64,000 bases of DNA from Juglans regia (Eukaryota; Streptophyta; Magnoliopsida; Fagales; Juglandaceae), in NCBI RefSeq assembly GCF_001411555.2, contig NC_049903.1:34964145-35028144 (forward strand), written 5' to 3'. A program made the position numbers and the translations under genes. The notes beneath the pieces are model-generated. The model had not been told where the DNA came from. It worked only from the letters and a program-made list of their open reading frames with translations, and did not search any database. Shown here piece by piece: positions 1 to 11,600 of this stretch. The stretch's first letter is position 1. Each line of letters starts with the position of its first letter.

Positions 1-1
1 A

Positions 2-1243
2 ATGGAGGATCTCGAGAATATGTGGTGTAAATTGAATCTGACTGAAGAGGAAAATGTTGTCATCAATCTGCATGAGGATAGTGTTATTGACTCACAGAGG
101 TAGGGTGAATGGAGTGTGGGAGGGAAATTATATCTAGATAGAGTAATTGGGAAGGAGGTTCTTGTAGTGACAATGGGTAAAATTTAGAGGGTGAGTACAT
201 CTGCAATTTTCCAATCCTGTGGTTCGAATCTGTTCATTATTACATTTGATACAGATACTAATAAACAAAAAGTGATGGATGGTCACCCGTGGTTATTTGA
301 TAATAGTTTGCTAGTACTGCATGAGTTTGATGCTTTCACTCCCACACAAAAGCTAAAATTTGATAGCAAGTTGATTTGGGTCCAAATTCATAATATGCCT
401 TTTGCTTGTATGAATAAGGAATGTGGGGAGCATATCAAAAGATCACTTGGGAGGATTGTTGAGATGGGTTTGCTTGTTGATGGTATTGGTTGGGGTCCTT
501 ATTTGAGAATTAAAATTGATTTGTCTCTTCGGAAGCCATTGGCTAGAGGTAGAACTATCTGTCATGTGCAAGGTGAGAAGGTCTGGCTTCCATTAAAATA
601 TGAAAGATTGCCTCGTGTATGCTTTGATTGTGGCTGTATGGTTCACGGGAGAGAAGGTTGTTTGTTCAAACCAACTGATAACTTTGGGTTATTTGAGCAT
701 GCAGACCAATTTGGTCCTTGGTTAAGGGTTGAAACATACGTTATTAAACGATCTCTTGCTCGTGCTGGATGGAATGAGAATCAATTAGGGGGGGTCAATG
801 AGAAAGGCTATATGGTAGAAGGACGTGGAAGTAGCAATACGGTGGCTTAGGTGGTTCATGCGACGGTAGAAATTTTTAAGGATGACAAGAATTTTGAAAA
901 GGCCGAGAAATGTGGAGTTTATCATAGAGTAGCTATAGGGATAATTGTACCGTTATTAAAATGAACTGACATAGTTAGGAAGATGAAATTGGAGAATAAT
1001 ACGAAAGAGGGGTTAGTTAACCACTGGCAGTTGGAAAATGATGGAGAGTCTACTAAGTGTATGGGATGGGAAGACGAGCTGGATTTAGGTGGTCTCTTGA
1101 AGAAGCCCATTCATACGGACTTCAGCCCAAATTTTGAAAATGGGACAGAGTCATTAGAGAAGAAGCTAGTAAGGACCCTTAAGGATGATCACTTTATAGA
1201 GATTGAACAAACTGTTGGTGTAAACTCGGAGGAAGGACAATGA
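2..1243 (+). pseudogene. LINE ORF1, DUF4283/zinc-knuckle nucleic-acid-binding protein, broken
   Basis: An ATG at 2 opens a frame (MEDLENMWCKLNL...) typical of plant LINE ORF1. It is broken by TAG at 101-103 and TAG at 185-187, then stays open to 850. The open part resembles DUF4283 (VMDGHPWLFDNSLLVL, then KLIWVQIHNMP) and ends in a zinc knuckle CFDCGCMVHGREGC, spaced CX2CX4HX4C, at about 622-660. A second fragment at 983-1243 is an acidic tail in another frame. In active elements such a protein binds the LINE RNA. Here it cannot be made as one chain. Confidence 0.75.
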
Positions 1244-1461
1244 TTTCACACTGATGGGAAATGGAAGAAGTTCGCTAGAAAGAAAGGTATGTCACTATAA
1301 ACTAATATTGGTCCTTTACCAAAAAAGAGAATCTTAGTTGATGAAGTAGATGATGTGGTGGTAGGTGATACTTGTAAAAAACTGAAGGGTGATGGTGATG
1401 TGGAGTCTGAGTATGAAATTGATCAAGTGGCGGTGGCTATTAGGCAGCCCCGCCAAGCGCC

Positions 1462-4400
1462 ATGAAAACTTTATGTTGGAACTGTTGGGGGCTTGAGAAT
1501 CCCTGGACAGTTCATAACCTTCACTAGTTAGTGAAGGAAAAGCAACCTGACTTAGTGTTCCTTATGCAAAATCAAATTGAAATTGTGTAAATGGGACCGC
1601 CTTAAGAGAAAACTAAAGTGTGATGGGTGCTTTGTGGTGGAGCCTAGAGGGAGGAGTGGAGGTTTGACTTTGTTATGGAATGAGAAGTTGGGAGTCTTGA
1701 TTTCTTCTTATTCTTGACACCACATCAAAGCTCAAATAAAACTGGAAGATAAAGGTGCAGAATGGCAATTCACATGTTTATATAGGCATCCAAAGGCAAT
1801 TAAAAGAAAACAAATTTGGGACTTATTAGAATATTTTACTCCTAATTCTACGATGGCTTGGTTGGTTTGTTAGGATTTTAATGAAATAGTGTTTGAAGAT
1901 GAAAAAAATGGGGGCCTCCCTCATAATGAAACTCTAATGGCTAATTTTTGACATGTTTTGGACAAACGAGGCTTGTATGATTTGGGTTGGCTGGGGTTTA
2001 TGTTTACATGGGGTAATAGACACAAAGATGACACCTATACTAGGAGAGGTTGGACAGGGGGTAGCAAACTTAAAATGGTTAGATATGTTTGAGGCAATAA
2101 GTGTGGACATACTACCTACAAGATGTTCTGATCGTAGACCTTTATTGCTAACATATCATAGAGATCTTAACACAGGAAGATGTAATACCAAGTCTTTCAA
2201 ATATGAATGTTTTTGGAGTTATGTTGATGAATGTAAATGGATTATTAAACAAGTATGTCAGAAGAGATCTTACAGTAATAACAAGTTGCAAGGGGTTCAA
2301 GAGAGTCTTTCTTTTTGTAGTTCAACTTTAAATAAATGTAGTAGATATAAGGTGTCTGATCTTGGAAAAGAGATTAAAGTCAAATATGCCTTGTTAAAAC
2401 ATCTTCAAGATGCTGAGGATCAAAATAATATTGGGGAAATTCTAAAACACCAAAAGGAACTGGATCTGCTCTTGTAGAAGGAATATTTGAAAGGGAGATA
2501 AAGAGCTAAGCAGCTTGATCAACATGGAGATAAGAACACTCGATATTTTCATATTAGTGCAACAAACAGGAGAAGAAAGAATTACATCAAGCAGATTAAA
2601 GGTATTGATGGCATAAATGTTTTAGAGGAGAAAGAGATAGCTGAGGCTTTTGAGATGCATTTCCAAGAAATTTTTTTGACTACTGCACCTTGTGTTAAGA
2701 ATATACAATCTTGTTTACAAAATGTGGGAAGAAGGGTGATTGATGAGATGAATAACCAATTGGAAGAATCTTTTTCTAATATTGAGGTTTATGAGGCTTT
2801 GAAGCAAATGGGCCCTTTCAAATCTCCTAGACCAGATGGGTTTGGAGCTGGCTTCTATCAAGATCATTGGAGTTGTGTGAGCAATAAGGTATGCATGGTT
2901 ATACTTGACTTTCTCCATGGAGGTAGTATCCCTACTCTCTTTAATCACACTCTCATTGCTCTAATACCTAAGACAACTTCAACTAGCTTTGTAAATGATT
3001 TTAGGCCTATATCTGTTTGTAATGTGTTGTATAAATTAATTGCAAAAGTCCTAGCTAATAGGCTAAAAATGATTTTGCCTAACATCATTTCTAGTAGTCA
3101 AAGTGCCCTTGTCCCTGGAATATCAATCATAGACATTGTAATGGTGGCCTTTGAGGTCCTTCATACCATGAAATATACGTAGCAAGGGAAGATTGGTAGC
3201 ATGACACTTAAGCTGGATATGTTTAAATCTTATGACAGGGTGGAATGGTCATTCTTGGAAGCTATATTGAGGAAGATGAGCCTTAATGAAAGGTGAATCA
3301 AGCTTCTGATGCAGTGTGTGTCTACAGTGTCATATTCTATTCTAACTAATGGCAAAGTTGGAGAACATTTTATTCCTTCTAGAGGATTGAGGTAAGGGGA
3401 TCATTTGCCCCCTTACCTTTTCATTCTCTGTGCATATGGTCTAAGTTCTTTGTTGAATAGAGCAAAGCAAAAGGGTGGCATAAGAGGTGTTGCAGCAGTT
3501 AAAGAAGGGACCAAAGTAAATCATCTAATATTTGCAGATGACTATGTTATACTGAGTAGAGCTACTTTAGAGGATCGATAGAAGATACAAGAAGTACTCA
3601 ATCTATATGAAGTAGCATTAGGTCAAGCCTTAAATAGACAAAAAACTTCGATTATTTTTAGTGCAAACATGAGTGAGGAAGACAAAAGGCATATCCTACA
3701 CCATGCTGAATCAATGGTTTGTGGAGACTATGAAAAATATCTAGGACTCCCAACTATGATTGGCTGATCAAAGTACAAGACTTTTCGGGTAGTGAAGGAT
3801 CAAATATGGAAGACTTTTCTTGTCTTCAATTGGAAAGGAGATTTTGATAAAGGCTATTCTTCATACTGTTCCCACTTACACAATGAATATTTTTATTCCA
3901 CCCATGAACCTGTGTAAGTTGATTAATTCTTTATTTGCAAAGTTATGGTGGAATAGTAAATTTGAAGGAAAATACATTCATTGGAAGAGGTGAAATAAAC
4001 TTGGAGAACCAAAAAATGTGGGAGGTTTGGGTTTTAGAGATTTAGAAAATTTGAATAAGGCAATGTTGGCTTAACAAGGTTGGAAATTGATGCAGGAACC
4101 TTATTCGTTGGTGGCTAGAATTTTCAGGGAAAAGTATTATAAAAATATTCAGTTCATGGAAGCAAAACTTGGTTACAATCCATCATATATTTGTAGAAGT
4201 GTGTGGTCTTCAAAGGATTTAGTGCATGCTGGGATGGTTTGGCAGGTAGGGAATGGGAAACATATTTCTATTTGCGAAAAATGGATCCCCTTGTCTACTT
4301 CCTTTCAAATTCAGTAAGAGATTATGCAAAAGTCTGGGAATTGATCATTGATGAATTAAACTATTGGAACTAAAGGCTTATTTATGCAATTCTTGATAGA

Positions 4401-4473
4401 GAAGAAGCAATCAAAATATGTAGTATAACCATGAGTAAAAGAGGGGCAGAGGACAAAACTATATCAGGTTTCA
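1462..4473 (+). pseudogene. LINE ORF2 5' part: endonuclease and reverse transcriptase, broken
   Basis: From the ATG at 1462 the translation begins like the APE-type endonuclease of plant L1 elements (MKTLCWNCWGLENPWTVHNLH) but meets stops within 30 codons. Fragments at 1953-2477 and 2655-3182 give the RT N-terminal region (MGPFKSPRPDGFGAGFYQ, then LIALIPKT, then DFRPISVCNVLYKLIAKVLANRL). Downstream, KLDMFKSYDRVEWSF and the catalytic FADD (near 3530) are recognisable between further stops. The frame continues to the insertion point at 4473. Inactive. Confidence 0.8.
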
Positions 4474-4478
4474 CTAAG
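4474..4478. repeat. Target-site duplication CTAAG (left)
   Basis: CTAAG here matches 8167-8171. Removing 4479-8171 restores the LINE reading GFTKDGNF. Confidence 0.75.
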
Positions 4479-4693
4479 TGTTAAAACTAAGAGGGAGAAT
4501 TATTTTTATGCAAAACTGTATATTCATTTGTGTATCACTTTACAAATATATAGATGTACAGAAGACTAAGTATGTAAACTTGTATAAAAGGTAAGTAGAC
4601 TAATTATACAAATTACATAGAATTAAGGTGACTGATTTTCTGAAGATGGTGAATTTGGAAAATATGGCAATGGTCAATATATGACTACTATCA
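4479..4693 (-). repeat. Copia 3' LTR (minus-strand element)
   Basis: Read on the minus strand the LTR starts TGATAGTAG at 4693, right after a purine-rich tract (CTTGGGGAGTAT), and ends TTTTAACA at 4479. No second copy of this 215 bp LTR was found at the other end, so its 5' partner has been lost or replaced. Confidence 0.6.
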
Positions 4694-7600
4694 ATACTCC
4701 CCAAGTTGGCACATGAAGATCTGTAATGCCCAACTTGCATGCAAAATGATGAAAAAGTTCCCGTCCTAAGGCTTTGCTGAAGATATCGGCAACTTGTTCA
4801 GTGAAATAAGTGTGAACGACTGTAAGGAAGCCCGGGCGAGTTTTATCACGAACAATATGACAATTAATCCCAACGTGTTTGGTACCCTCATGGAACACGG
4901 GGTTGTGCGCAATGTAGAGAGCGGATTGATTGTCACAATGTAAGGTGAAGGACATGGGATGAGAAATTCCAAAATCAATGAGAAGTTGCTTCAACCAGGT
5001 GAGTTGACAGGTAGTGACGGCCATAGCACGATATTCAGCTTCAACGGAAGACCTTGTTACTGTAGTTTGTTTCTTTATACACCATGAGATTGGACTGGTG
5101 CATAACTGAATGAAATATCCGGTGGTGGAATGGTGGGTGGTGGGACAGCTGGCCCAATCAGAATCGGTGTATGCTATGACATGCATACTGCTAGAGGAAG
5201 AGAAGAAAATGTCTTGGCCTGGACTGCTTTTGATGTAACGAAGAACATGAGTAGGGGCAGTCATGTGAGGAACCCGAGGAGCATGAATAAACTGATTGAG
5301 AATATTGACTGCATAGACAATGTTAGGTCAGGTGATGGTCAAATAGATGAGTCGGCCAACTAGGCGTCCGTAAGTGCAAGGATCAAGGAGGAGATCGCCG
5401 TCTTCAATGTTGAGTTTCAAATGCTGTTCCATAGGAAAAGAGGTAGTTCGGGCACCGAGTTATCCACTATCGGAAATAATATCAAGAGTATATTTGCGCT
5501 GATTGAGAAAGATACTTTTGTGAGAGCGAGCAACTTCAAGTCCAAAAAAATATTTCAAAGAACCAGGATCTTTGGTTTTGAAATGGGTGAAGAGGAGTCT
5601 TTTGAAACCCTCGATCTGAAAGATATCGTTACCAACAACCCAGATATCATCAACATAAATAAGAACAAAATGTAATGATGGTAGAGGTGACAAGAGTAAA
5701 TAATGAATGATGGCCTGAGATTAATGGAAACCTGCATCAAGAAGTACAAATGTTAGTTTAAAAAACCAGTTGTAGGATGCTTTTTTGAGGCCATAGAGAG
5801 ATTTTTGGAGCCGACAGATATGAGTCTCCCCCTTTATGCAATATCCGGGAGGTGGTGTCATGTAGACTTCTTCATCAAAGTCGTCGTGTAAAATGGCATT
5901 GTTGACGTTGAGTTGATGAATAACCCAATGTTTAGCAGCAGCGACCTCCAATAAGCAATGAACAATGCTCGTTTTGGCAACCGGTGAAAATGTCTCATGA
6001 TAGTCAGGGCCTTCAACCTGAGTGTAACCCTTGACAACTAGCCATTTACAACCATCGGCCTTGAGCTTAGTTTTGAAAACCCATTTACAACCAATGGATT
6101 TTTTATCAGGAGAAGTGTCTCAAGAGTCCAAGTGGAGTTGTCCTCCAAAGCACGAATTTCAGCAGACATTGCTTCACACCAATGAGAATGGCGGATAACA
6201 TCAGAATAACAGGATGGATTAACACAAGTGGTTAGAGTAATTAAAAAAGTGAGATGAGATGGAGAAAAATGAGAATATGAAAGAAAGCAGATAGAGGGCG
6301 GGTAGTACCTGAGGCTTGTGTAGCAGGTGAAGATGTTGTGGGCTCCGTGTGGAGTGTAGGGAAAACGTAGTCATGAAGATAGGTGGGCCGAGTGATGGTG
6401 CGGTGGGGACGAGAGATAGGAGGAGACAGAGGTGAGGAGAGAGGAGGCTCGGGTGATTCGAGAGAAGGAGTTTCTGGAGATGGAATAGGAGTTTCAGGAA
6501 CAAGCAGTGGAAGGACATGATGAGAATGAGATGAAGAAGGAATATGTTGGAAAGGGAAGTGGTGTTCATGGAAGGTGACATCACGAGAATAAAAGATAGA
6601 ATGAGTGTTGAGATTGTAGAGTTTGTAAGCTTTATGAGTGCTGGGATAGCCAAGAAAAACACATTTAGTGGCATGGGAGGAAAATTTGTCGCGGTGAGCA
6701 CTAAGAGTTTGTGCATATCAAAGACACCTGAATACGTGAAGATGATCATAGTTGGGTGTTTTATTGAAAAGAATTTCAAAAGGTGACTTATTCTAGAGAA
6801 TGTGACTGGGGGTATGATGAATGAGATATGTAGTGGGAGATGTGCCTGGAAGCGGAGACTACGGGCAACATTTAGAATGTGCCTATGTTTAGACTCTACA
6901 ACGCCATTTTATTGTGGAGTTTCAACATAGGTATGTTCATGAATGACGCCATGATTTTGAAGATAAGTTTGAAATTGATGAGAAAGAAATTCTTGTCCAT
7001 TATCAGTGCGAATAACTTTAATAGTAGTACTAAATTGATTTTGGATGAGCAAAAAAATGCGTTAAATGAGTAAAAGCTTCAAATTTAAAACGCATTAAGT
7101 AGATCCAAGTAGTGCGTGAAAAGAAAAATCATCACCAATGGTTAGGAAATAGTGAGACCCACTCTGAGAAGAAGTATGATAGCTACCCTAAATATCATAA
7201 AAAATGCGATTAAAAGGAGAAACACTTTTATTTGCATTAATAGAAAAAAGGTAATCGGGTGTGCTTAGATCGATCACAAACATCACAATCAGAGAGAATG
7301 CATGGAGAGTTAAAAAGACTGGGAATAATAAAACGGGAAGGATGACCTAGACGTTGATGCCATAAGGTCTTATTGACAGTAAATTGGGTAGCTAAAGCGA
7401 GAGAAGATTCAGGCCGGTACACGTAGAGCCCATTGCAAAGATCATCCGCTCCAATCGGCCTTATCGATTGTGGGTCCTGAAATAAACAAGTGTGGGAAGA
7501 AAATAAAATGACACAGGAAGTATGAAGGGTAATTTGGGAAACTGATAAAATATTAAATAAAAATTGGGGAACAAAGTAAACATCGGATAAAGTAAGGGAA

Positions 7601-7971
7601 GGGGAGAGAATGCATGTGTCGAGGCCTTCGATGGGAACGGCTTGCCCATTCTGTAGTTGTCCAGTGTGCTCGGAAGAAAGGCGCCGTAGATTGGTAAAGG
7701 CAGCACGTCGGTGACACATGTGGTGGCTCGCGCCACTGTCCACCACCCAGTGATGGTGTCGATCAAAGGAAAAAGCAGATGAAGAAGGGGCTAGGATATT
7801 ACCAACGAAGTAGGCGGAAAGAGGCAAAGAAGTGGTGGAGGACAACGGTGTGAGCAAGGTGAGCAACTTTTGGTACAGCTCTGGCGACATGCCAGGTATG
7901 GGACTCGGCGGAGAGGAGTTGTATAGTGTGGGCGGGGAGGAGTTGAAATTTATGGTATCAGAGCCTGCCAC
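4694..7971 (-). pseudogene. Ty1/copia pol remnant (protease, integrase, RT, RNase H), gag missing
   Basis: On the minus strand the order is protease (DSGASHHM, about 7720), GAG-pre-integrase (LWHQRLGHPS, about 7350), integrase with DNGQEF and NGVVES in broken frames (7000-6880), RT start ([18 protein letters not shown], about 5900), the RT active site YVDD (about 5660), and RNase H (SSVEAEYRAM, then HCDNQSALYIAHNPVFHEGTKH, 5050-4860). This is Ty1/copia order, with integrase before RT. The first ORF starts MAGSDTINF within what is normally the end of gag, so capsid and nucleocapsid are absent. Several stops and frameshifts make it inactive. Confidence 0.8.
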
Positions 7972-8166
7972 ATGATGAATTAGGGCTCACACTACTTACC
8001 CCGTGATAAGGACCAGAAAAAAATACTGGCTTGCACATGAGGAAGGGTGTTGAGGAATAATCTCACATTGCCTGTGGACAAGGATTTATGTATGTTTATA
8101 AGAAATGAGCAATCCTTTCTTGTAAAATCAGTTTTATGAGATGAGTTAGGCTCATGAATTTCTTCA
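7952..8166 (+). mobile_element. TRIM-like segment: primer site, short internal region, polypurine tract, 119 bp LTR
   Basis: TGGTATCAGAGCC near 7952 matches the usual plant initiator-tRNA-Met primer site. About 85 bp later comes a purine tract (ATGAGGAAGGG) and then TGTTGAGGAATAATC...GAATTTCTTCA at 8048-8166, with LTR-type TG/CA ends. With no coding capacity and a very short internal region it resembles a TRIM. Its own 5' LTR is absent; the copia pol lies there instead, in opposite orientation. Confidence 0.55.
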
Positions 8167-8171
8167 CTAAG
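8167..8171. repeat. Target-site duplication CTAAG (right)
   Basis: Matches 4474-4478 and directly follows the terminal CA of the TRIM-like LTR. Confidence 0.75.
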
Positions 8172-9230
8172 GATGGCAATTTTACTATGAGGAGTGCATA
8201 TCACTTGGCGATGAGCTTAGTTAAAGAAAAGCTTGGGGAATCTTTAAATTCTTATGCACAAAGACAAGTATGGGAGAAGGTTTGGAAGCTTAATATACCA
8301 GGCTCAAGTAAGTAGTTCCTTTGGAGGGCTCTAATAGCTATTCTTCCAACAAAACAACTGTTATTTCACAAAAAAAATAGTAAAGGATGATTTATGTCCA
8401 ATCTGTTGGAAGGAAACAAAAATTATTCAACATGCATTATGGACTTGTCCTTCAGCTTGTGATGTTTGGGCAAAAAAACAAAGCATAGTCCAAAAATGGA
8501 GTTGTAGTGATGTGGATTTTAGCCTACTTTGGCAGAAGATGCAACGACAGTTTCCAACAGAAACCTTGAAGAATTAGCAATCATTCTTAAAGGGGTGTGG
8601 ACCAGGTGAAATAAATTCATTTTTGAGGATCACTTTTATAGTCCTAATTATGTCATAACTTCCGTTTTGCTGAGTCTGTTAGATTATAGAGATGCTCAGC
8701 AGTTGAAAGGTGAAGCAGATGAGGAAACAAAGGGTAATCGTATTCAAATTAGATGGACAAAACCAGAAGAAGGAATGACAAAAGTAAACTTTGATGCTGC
8801 TATAGATATGGTTAATAAAAAACTAGGTATTGGATTGATAGCAAGAAATTGTAGGGGGAGATACTATTTTCATTGTGTTCTAGTCAATTTTTTTTACTGG
8901 AATACCATATCTTGCAGAATGTAATGCATTATAGAGGGGAGTCGGACTTTGTCGAGAACTTAATATTAAAGATGTGATATTTGAAGGCGATGCAAAAATG
9001 TGATTAATGGTGTTACATATTGCAAGAATGACTGTCCCTAGTCTAGTGAATTAGTGGAACATATTAAATCTCTTTTCTTCATACGATCTGATAGGCATCT
9101 TGTGTTTACTTTTCAGGAAGGCAATGCAACATCTCACTCTCTTTCAAGGATGGCTTTACAGATGACTTGGGAATCAATATGGTTGGAAAAGGCACCGAGA
9201 GTTATTGCAATGAATGTGAATGAGTAATGG
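8172..9230 (+). pseudogene. LINE ORF2 3' part: zf-RVT and RNase H region, broken
   Basis: This continues the ORF2 interrupted at 4473. DGNFTMRSAYHLAMS is the conserved segment before the zf-RVT domain, and CPICWKETKIIQHALWTCPSA matches that domain. From about 8745, IRWTKPEEGMTKVNFDAAID and GLIARNCRG are the start of the plant LINE RNase H domain. Several stops interrupt it before the A-rich tail. Confidence 0.75.
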
Positions 9231-9254
9231 ATTTTTAAAAAAACAAAACAAAAC

Positions 9255-9557
9255 TATGGAAGTCGAGCTTATTTCTTTGGCTTCAACAGTGATGAAGCAA
9301 ACTGGTTGAGAGATCTACTACATGATATTCCATTGTGGAGAAAACTAGTTCAACCCATATTAATTCATTGTGAAAGTACTGCTACTATTGATATGGTACA
9401 AAATTGCTATTACAATGGTAAATCCAGACCAATAAGAAGAAACCATAGTATTGTGAGATCCTATTTGAGTAGTGGTATCATTAACGTGGATTATGCTAAA
9501 TCATGTGATAATCTAACAAATCCATTGACCAAGGCCTTGACAAGAGAAAGAGTTTGA
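9255..9557 (+). pseudogene. Copia RNase H C-terminal fragment (second copia element)
   Basis: The fragment reads ELISLASTVMKQTG and then, in another frame from 9306, LRDLLHDIPLW, HCESTATIDMVQN, YNGKSRPIRRNHSIVR and NPLTKALTRERV. This is the C-terminal RNase H of plant Ty1/copia polyproteins. Everything upstream is missing, and it begins directly after the LINE A-rich tail, so it is a 5'-truncated remnant or the LINE landed in or beside it. Confidence 0.75.
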
Positions 9558-10200
9558 AATACATCGAGGAGAATGAGATTAAATTCCATACAATCACGAA
9601 CCACATATGAGGATAGCCAACGGGCCAACCTAGCGATTAGAGATCCTGAGAATTGGGTTCAATTAGAAGAACGAATCATTTGGTGGTAGTAAGAAATGCA
9701 CTATTTACTTTATTTGAGAGTTTTTCCATTCTTACGGTGTAAGTGCATTCATCCTGTAATGATTGAGAGGATGAGTTATTTTATTTTATTTTTAAATGCT
9801 CTTTTTGAAAATCTGCTGCTCTTATGAGTAGGATGTTAGAATTATAGAAGTACATTTGACAGATTTCACCTATGTGAGAGTGAGATGTGGCCGCTCTCTA
9901 TGAGAATGTGACTTGTTCTTAAATACACTCATGAAATCGGGAATAGCACAAGGCCGTAATGTGCTAGCTAATAAAGCTCATGTCATCACCTGAACTGTTA
10001 TGTGTGAGCAGTAATTTTTTTATTTCCCTTTAGAAGTTATAGTTCAAGTTTGAGACTTCTATTAACTCTAGAGTAAAAATTATTATTTCATTGAGTGAGG
10101 GTTTAATGTATAGCATATGTTCATGATGCATAATAATCATTCTTTGTCTAGAAGGATCTCTCTTATTTATTTTTTATTATTATTAAAAAATAGTGGGAGA
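9558..10200 (+). other. Copia 3' non-coding region with polypurine tract
   Basis: Between the RNase H stop and the LTR is a long non-coding stretch, common in Tork-like copias. It contains TGTGCTAGCTAATAAAGCTCATGTCATCACCTGA and ends with a purine tract (AAAAAATAGTGGGAGAA) just before the LTR. No gene was seen. Confidence 0.5.
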
Positions 10201-11600
10201 ATGTATTTTTTAATAGATTGTTTTTATTAGTAAGATTTTTTCTAATATTACCGTTGCTTTCCTTAGATTTTTTTTTATTGAGGAAGGATTACACAAAATC
10301 ATTTTCTTCCATTGAGGAAGAGTTATACAGTATTTTTTGGCATATAATATTTCAAAGTGAATAACCGACTAACAAAAAAATCTTCTAATATTTGTTTTTA
10401 ACGGCTATGGGGAAAGGAAGGCTATGGGAGAAAGTTTGCTGTCTGAATCTTCTCTCTCTTTAATTCTCTCTTTTATTTCCTTACCGATTTATGTATTTAA
10501 GCTAGGGCTGCAACCCGAGCAACCCGTTCAACATTTGGGCCTGACCCGACCTGACCCGCACTCCTTGATCGGTTGGACAGAATCGACCCGACCCACATAT
10601 TATTGATTGGGTCAACCCGTGGGTTTTTTTTTTTCGTCTTCAACCCTCATTTTCCTTCAAGCATCTTCTGTTGCAAGTTCAAGAGCCATAATATTTCAGA
10701 TCAAAAGCTTTGTTTTTGTTACGAGGGATTCAATGCATTTATTGTGTTTAATGAACCATTGAAAGTAAGGAAGGAAAGTTAGAGAAGACATGTTGATTCT
10801 TCGGATTTAGGTTAGGAATAGAAAAGTGGATGTTGGAGAGGAAATACTTACCCATTGCGAATTGGAGAAAAGAGAGAATCGATCCCATCCACCAGTTCGT
10901 GCTGTGAGAAAAGTCAAATCGACAAAAGCAACATGTATATAATTAAATTGACGGCAGCTTTCAGAAGTAATTTTCGGCTGGAAACTAAGTTCAAAGAAAA
11001 CGAAGAAGAAATTGATTTTTCCTTCAAAAATAACAAAGAGACAGTAATCAATAAATTTCGAGACCTTCCGATCATTGAGAAGGGGGGCTAGGGTTTCCAT
11101 CTACAGATTTTATACGTGGGTTGTACGGGTCGAACCTGATCAACACTTAAACTCGTATTTTTAGGTCGGGTCGGGTCGGTGCTCACGGACGGGCTGGGTC
11201 AATCGGTTTTCTGCACAACCCTAATTTAAGCTTCCATAGTGGTTTTTGTAACTTTTGGGGCTGTCTTTATTCTCTTTATTCCATTTTTTCGTTTATATCC
11301 GAAGTTTCTCTTTTCATTTTGGTGTGTTTCTTTTTGTAGGAAATAGAGAGAAATTGATAGAAAAATCAAAATGTGTGCGTAAATATCTTTGAGAGATTTT
11401 CAGACAAAAAAAGGTGTTATTTGAATAGAATTTTAAACTCAATCACTTGTACAGAGTAGATTTGAATCATATGACGACTGATTGAATTATTATATTCTAA
11501 AAAAATCAAGTTAAAAGGAATTCTGATGTACCAATTAAATTAAAAAATTTTAAATTATAGAAGACTTGAATCTCCTTAAAATTTTTTTTTTTTTCGTATC
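10201..11600 (+). repeat. Copia 3' LTR, interrupted by a hAT MITE
   Basis: The LTR starts TGTATTTTTTAATAG after the polypurine tract. It is interrupted at 10502/11224 by the MITE and resumes with CTTCCATAGTGG. The 3' boundary is not certain because there is no partner LTR in the window; 11600 is an estimate from the change into the T-run and host-like sequence. Confidence 0.4.
10503..11223. mobile_element. Non-autonomous hAT element (MITE-like, 721 bp)
   Basis: The ends TAGGGCTGCAACCC and CTGCACAACCCTA form short imperfect inverted repeats of hAT type. They are flanked by a perfect 8 bp duplication ATTTAAGC (10495-10502 and 11224-11231). Both subterminal zones are rich in GACCCG/CGGGTC repeats, probably transposase-binding motifs. 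There is no transposase; small ORFs inside look incidental. Confidence 0.8.

Larger units (their letters stand above)
4479..8166. mobile_element. Chimeric LTR element: minus-strand copia joined head-to-head to a TRIM-like 3' end
   Basis: The insertion begins TGTT at 4479, ends TTCA at 8166, and is bordered by CTAAG at 4474-4478 and 8167-8171, a 5 bp target-site duplication inside the LINE ORF2. The two ends are not the same LTR. The left end is the 3' LTR of a copia on the minus strand. The right end is a plus-strand LTR (8048-8166) preceded by a purine tract and a short internal region starting with a tRNA-iMet-type primer site (7952). The copia gag and 5' LTR are missing at the junction near 7950-7971. 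That the LINE frame closes exactly over the insertion supports entry as one unit, though later rearrangement is not excluded. Confidence 0.65.
1..9254 (+). mobile_element. Decayed plant LINE (L1-type non-LTR retrotransposon), split by a later insertion
   Basis: The plus strand shows the order of a plant L1 element: a zinc-knuckle ORF1, an ORF2 starting MKTLCWNC (endonuclease), an RT with the FADD motif near 3530, and a C-terminal RNase H domain near 8750. An A-rich stretch at about 9231-9254 may be the tail. The reading runs from ...DKTISGFTK (to 4478) to DGNFTMRSAYHL (from 8172) once the 4479-8166 insertion is removed, so the two halves are one element. Many stops and frameshifts show it is dead. 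The window starts one base before the ORF1 ATG, so the 5' UTR is outside and target-site duplications could not be assigned. Confidence 0.85.
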
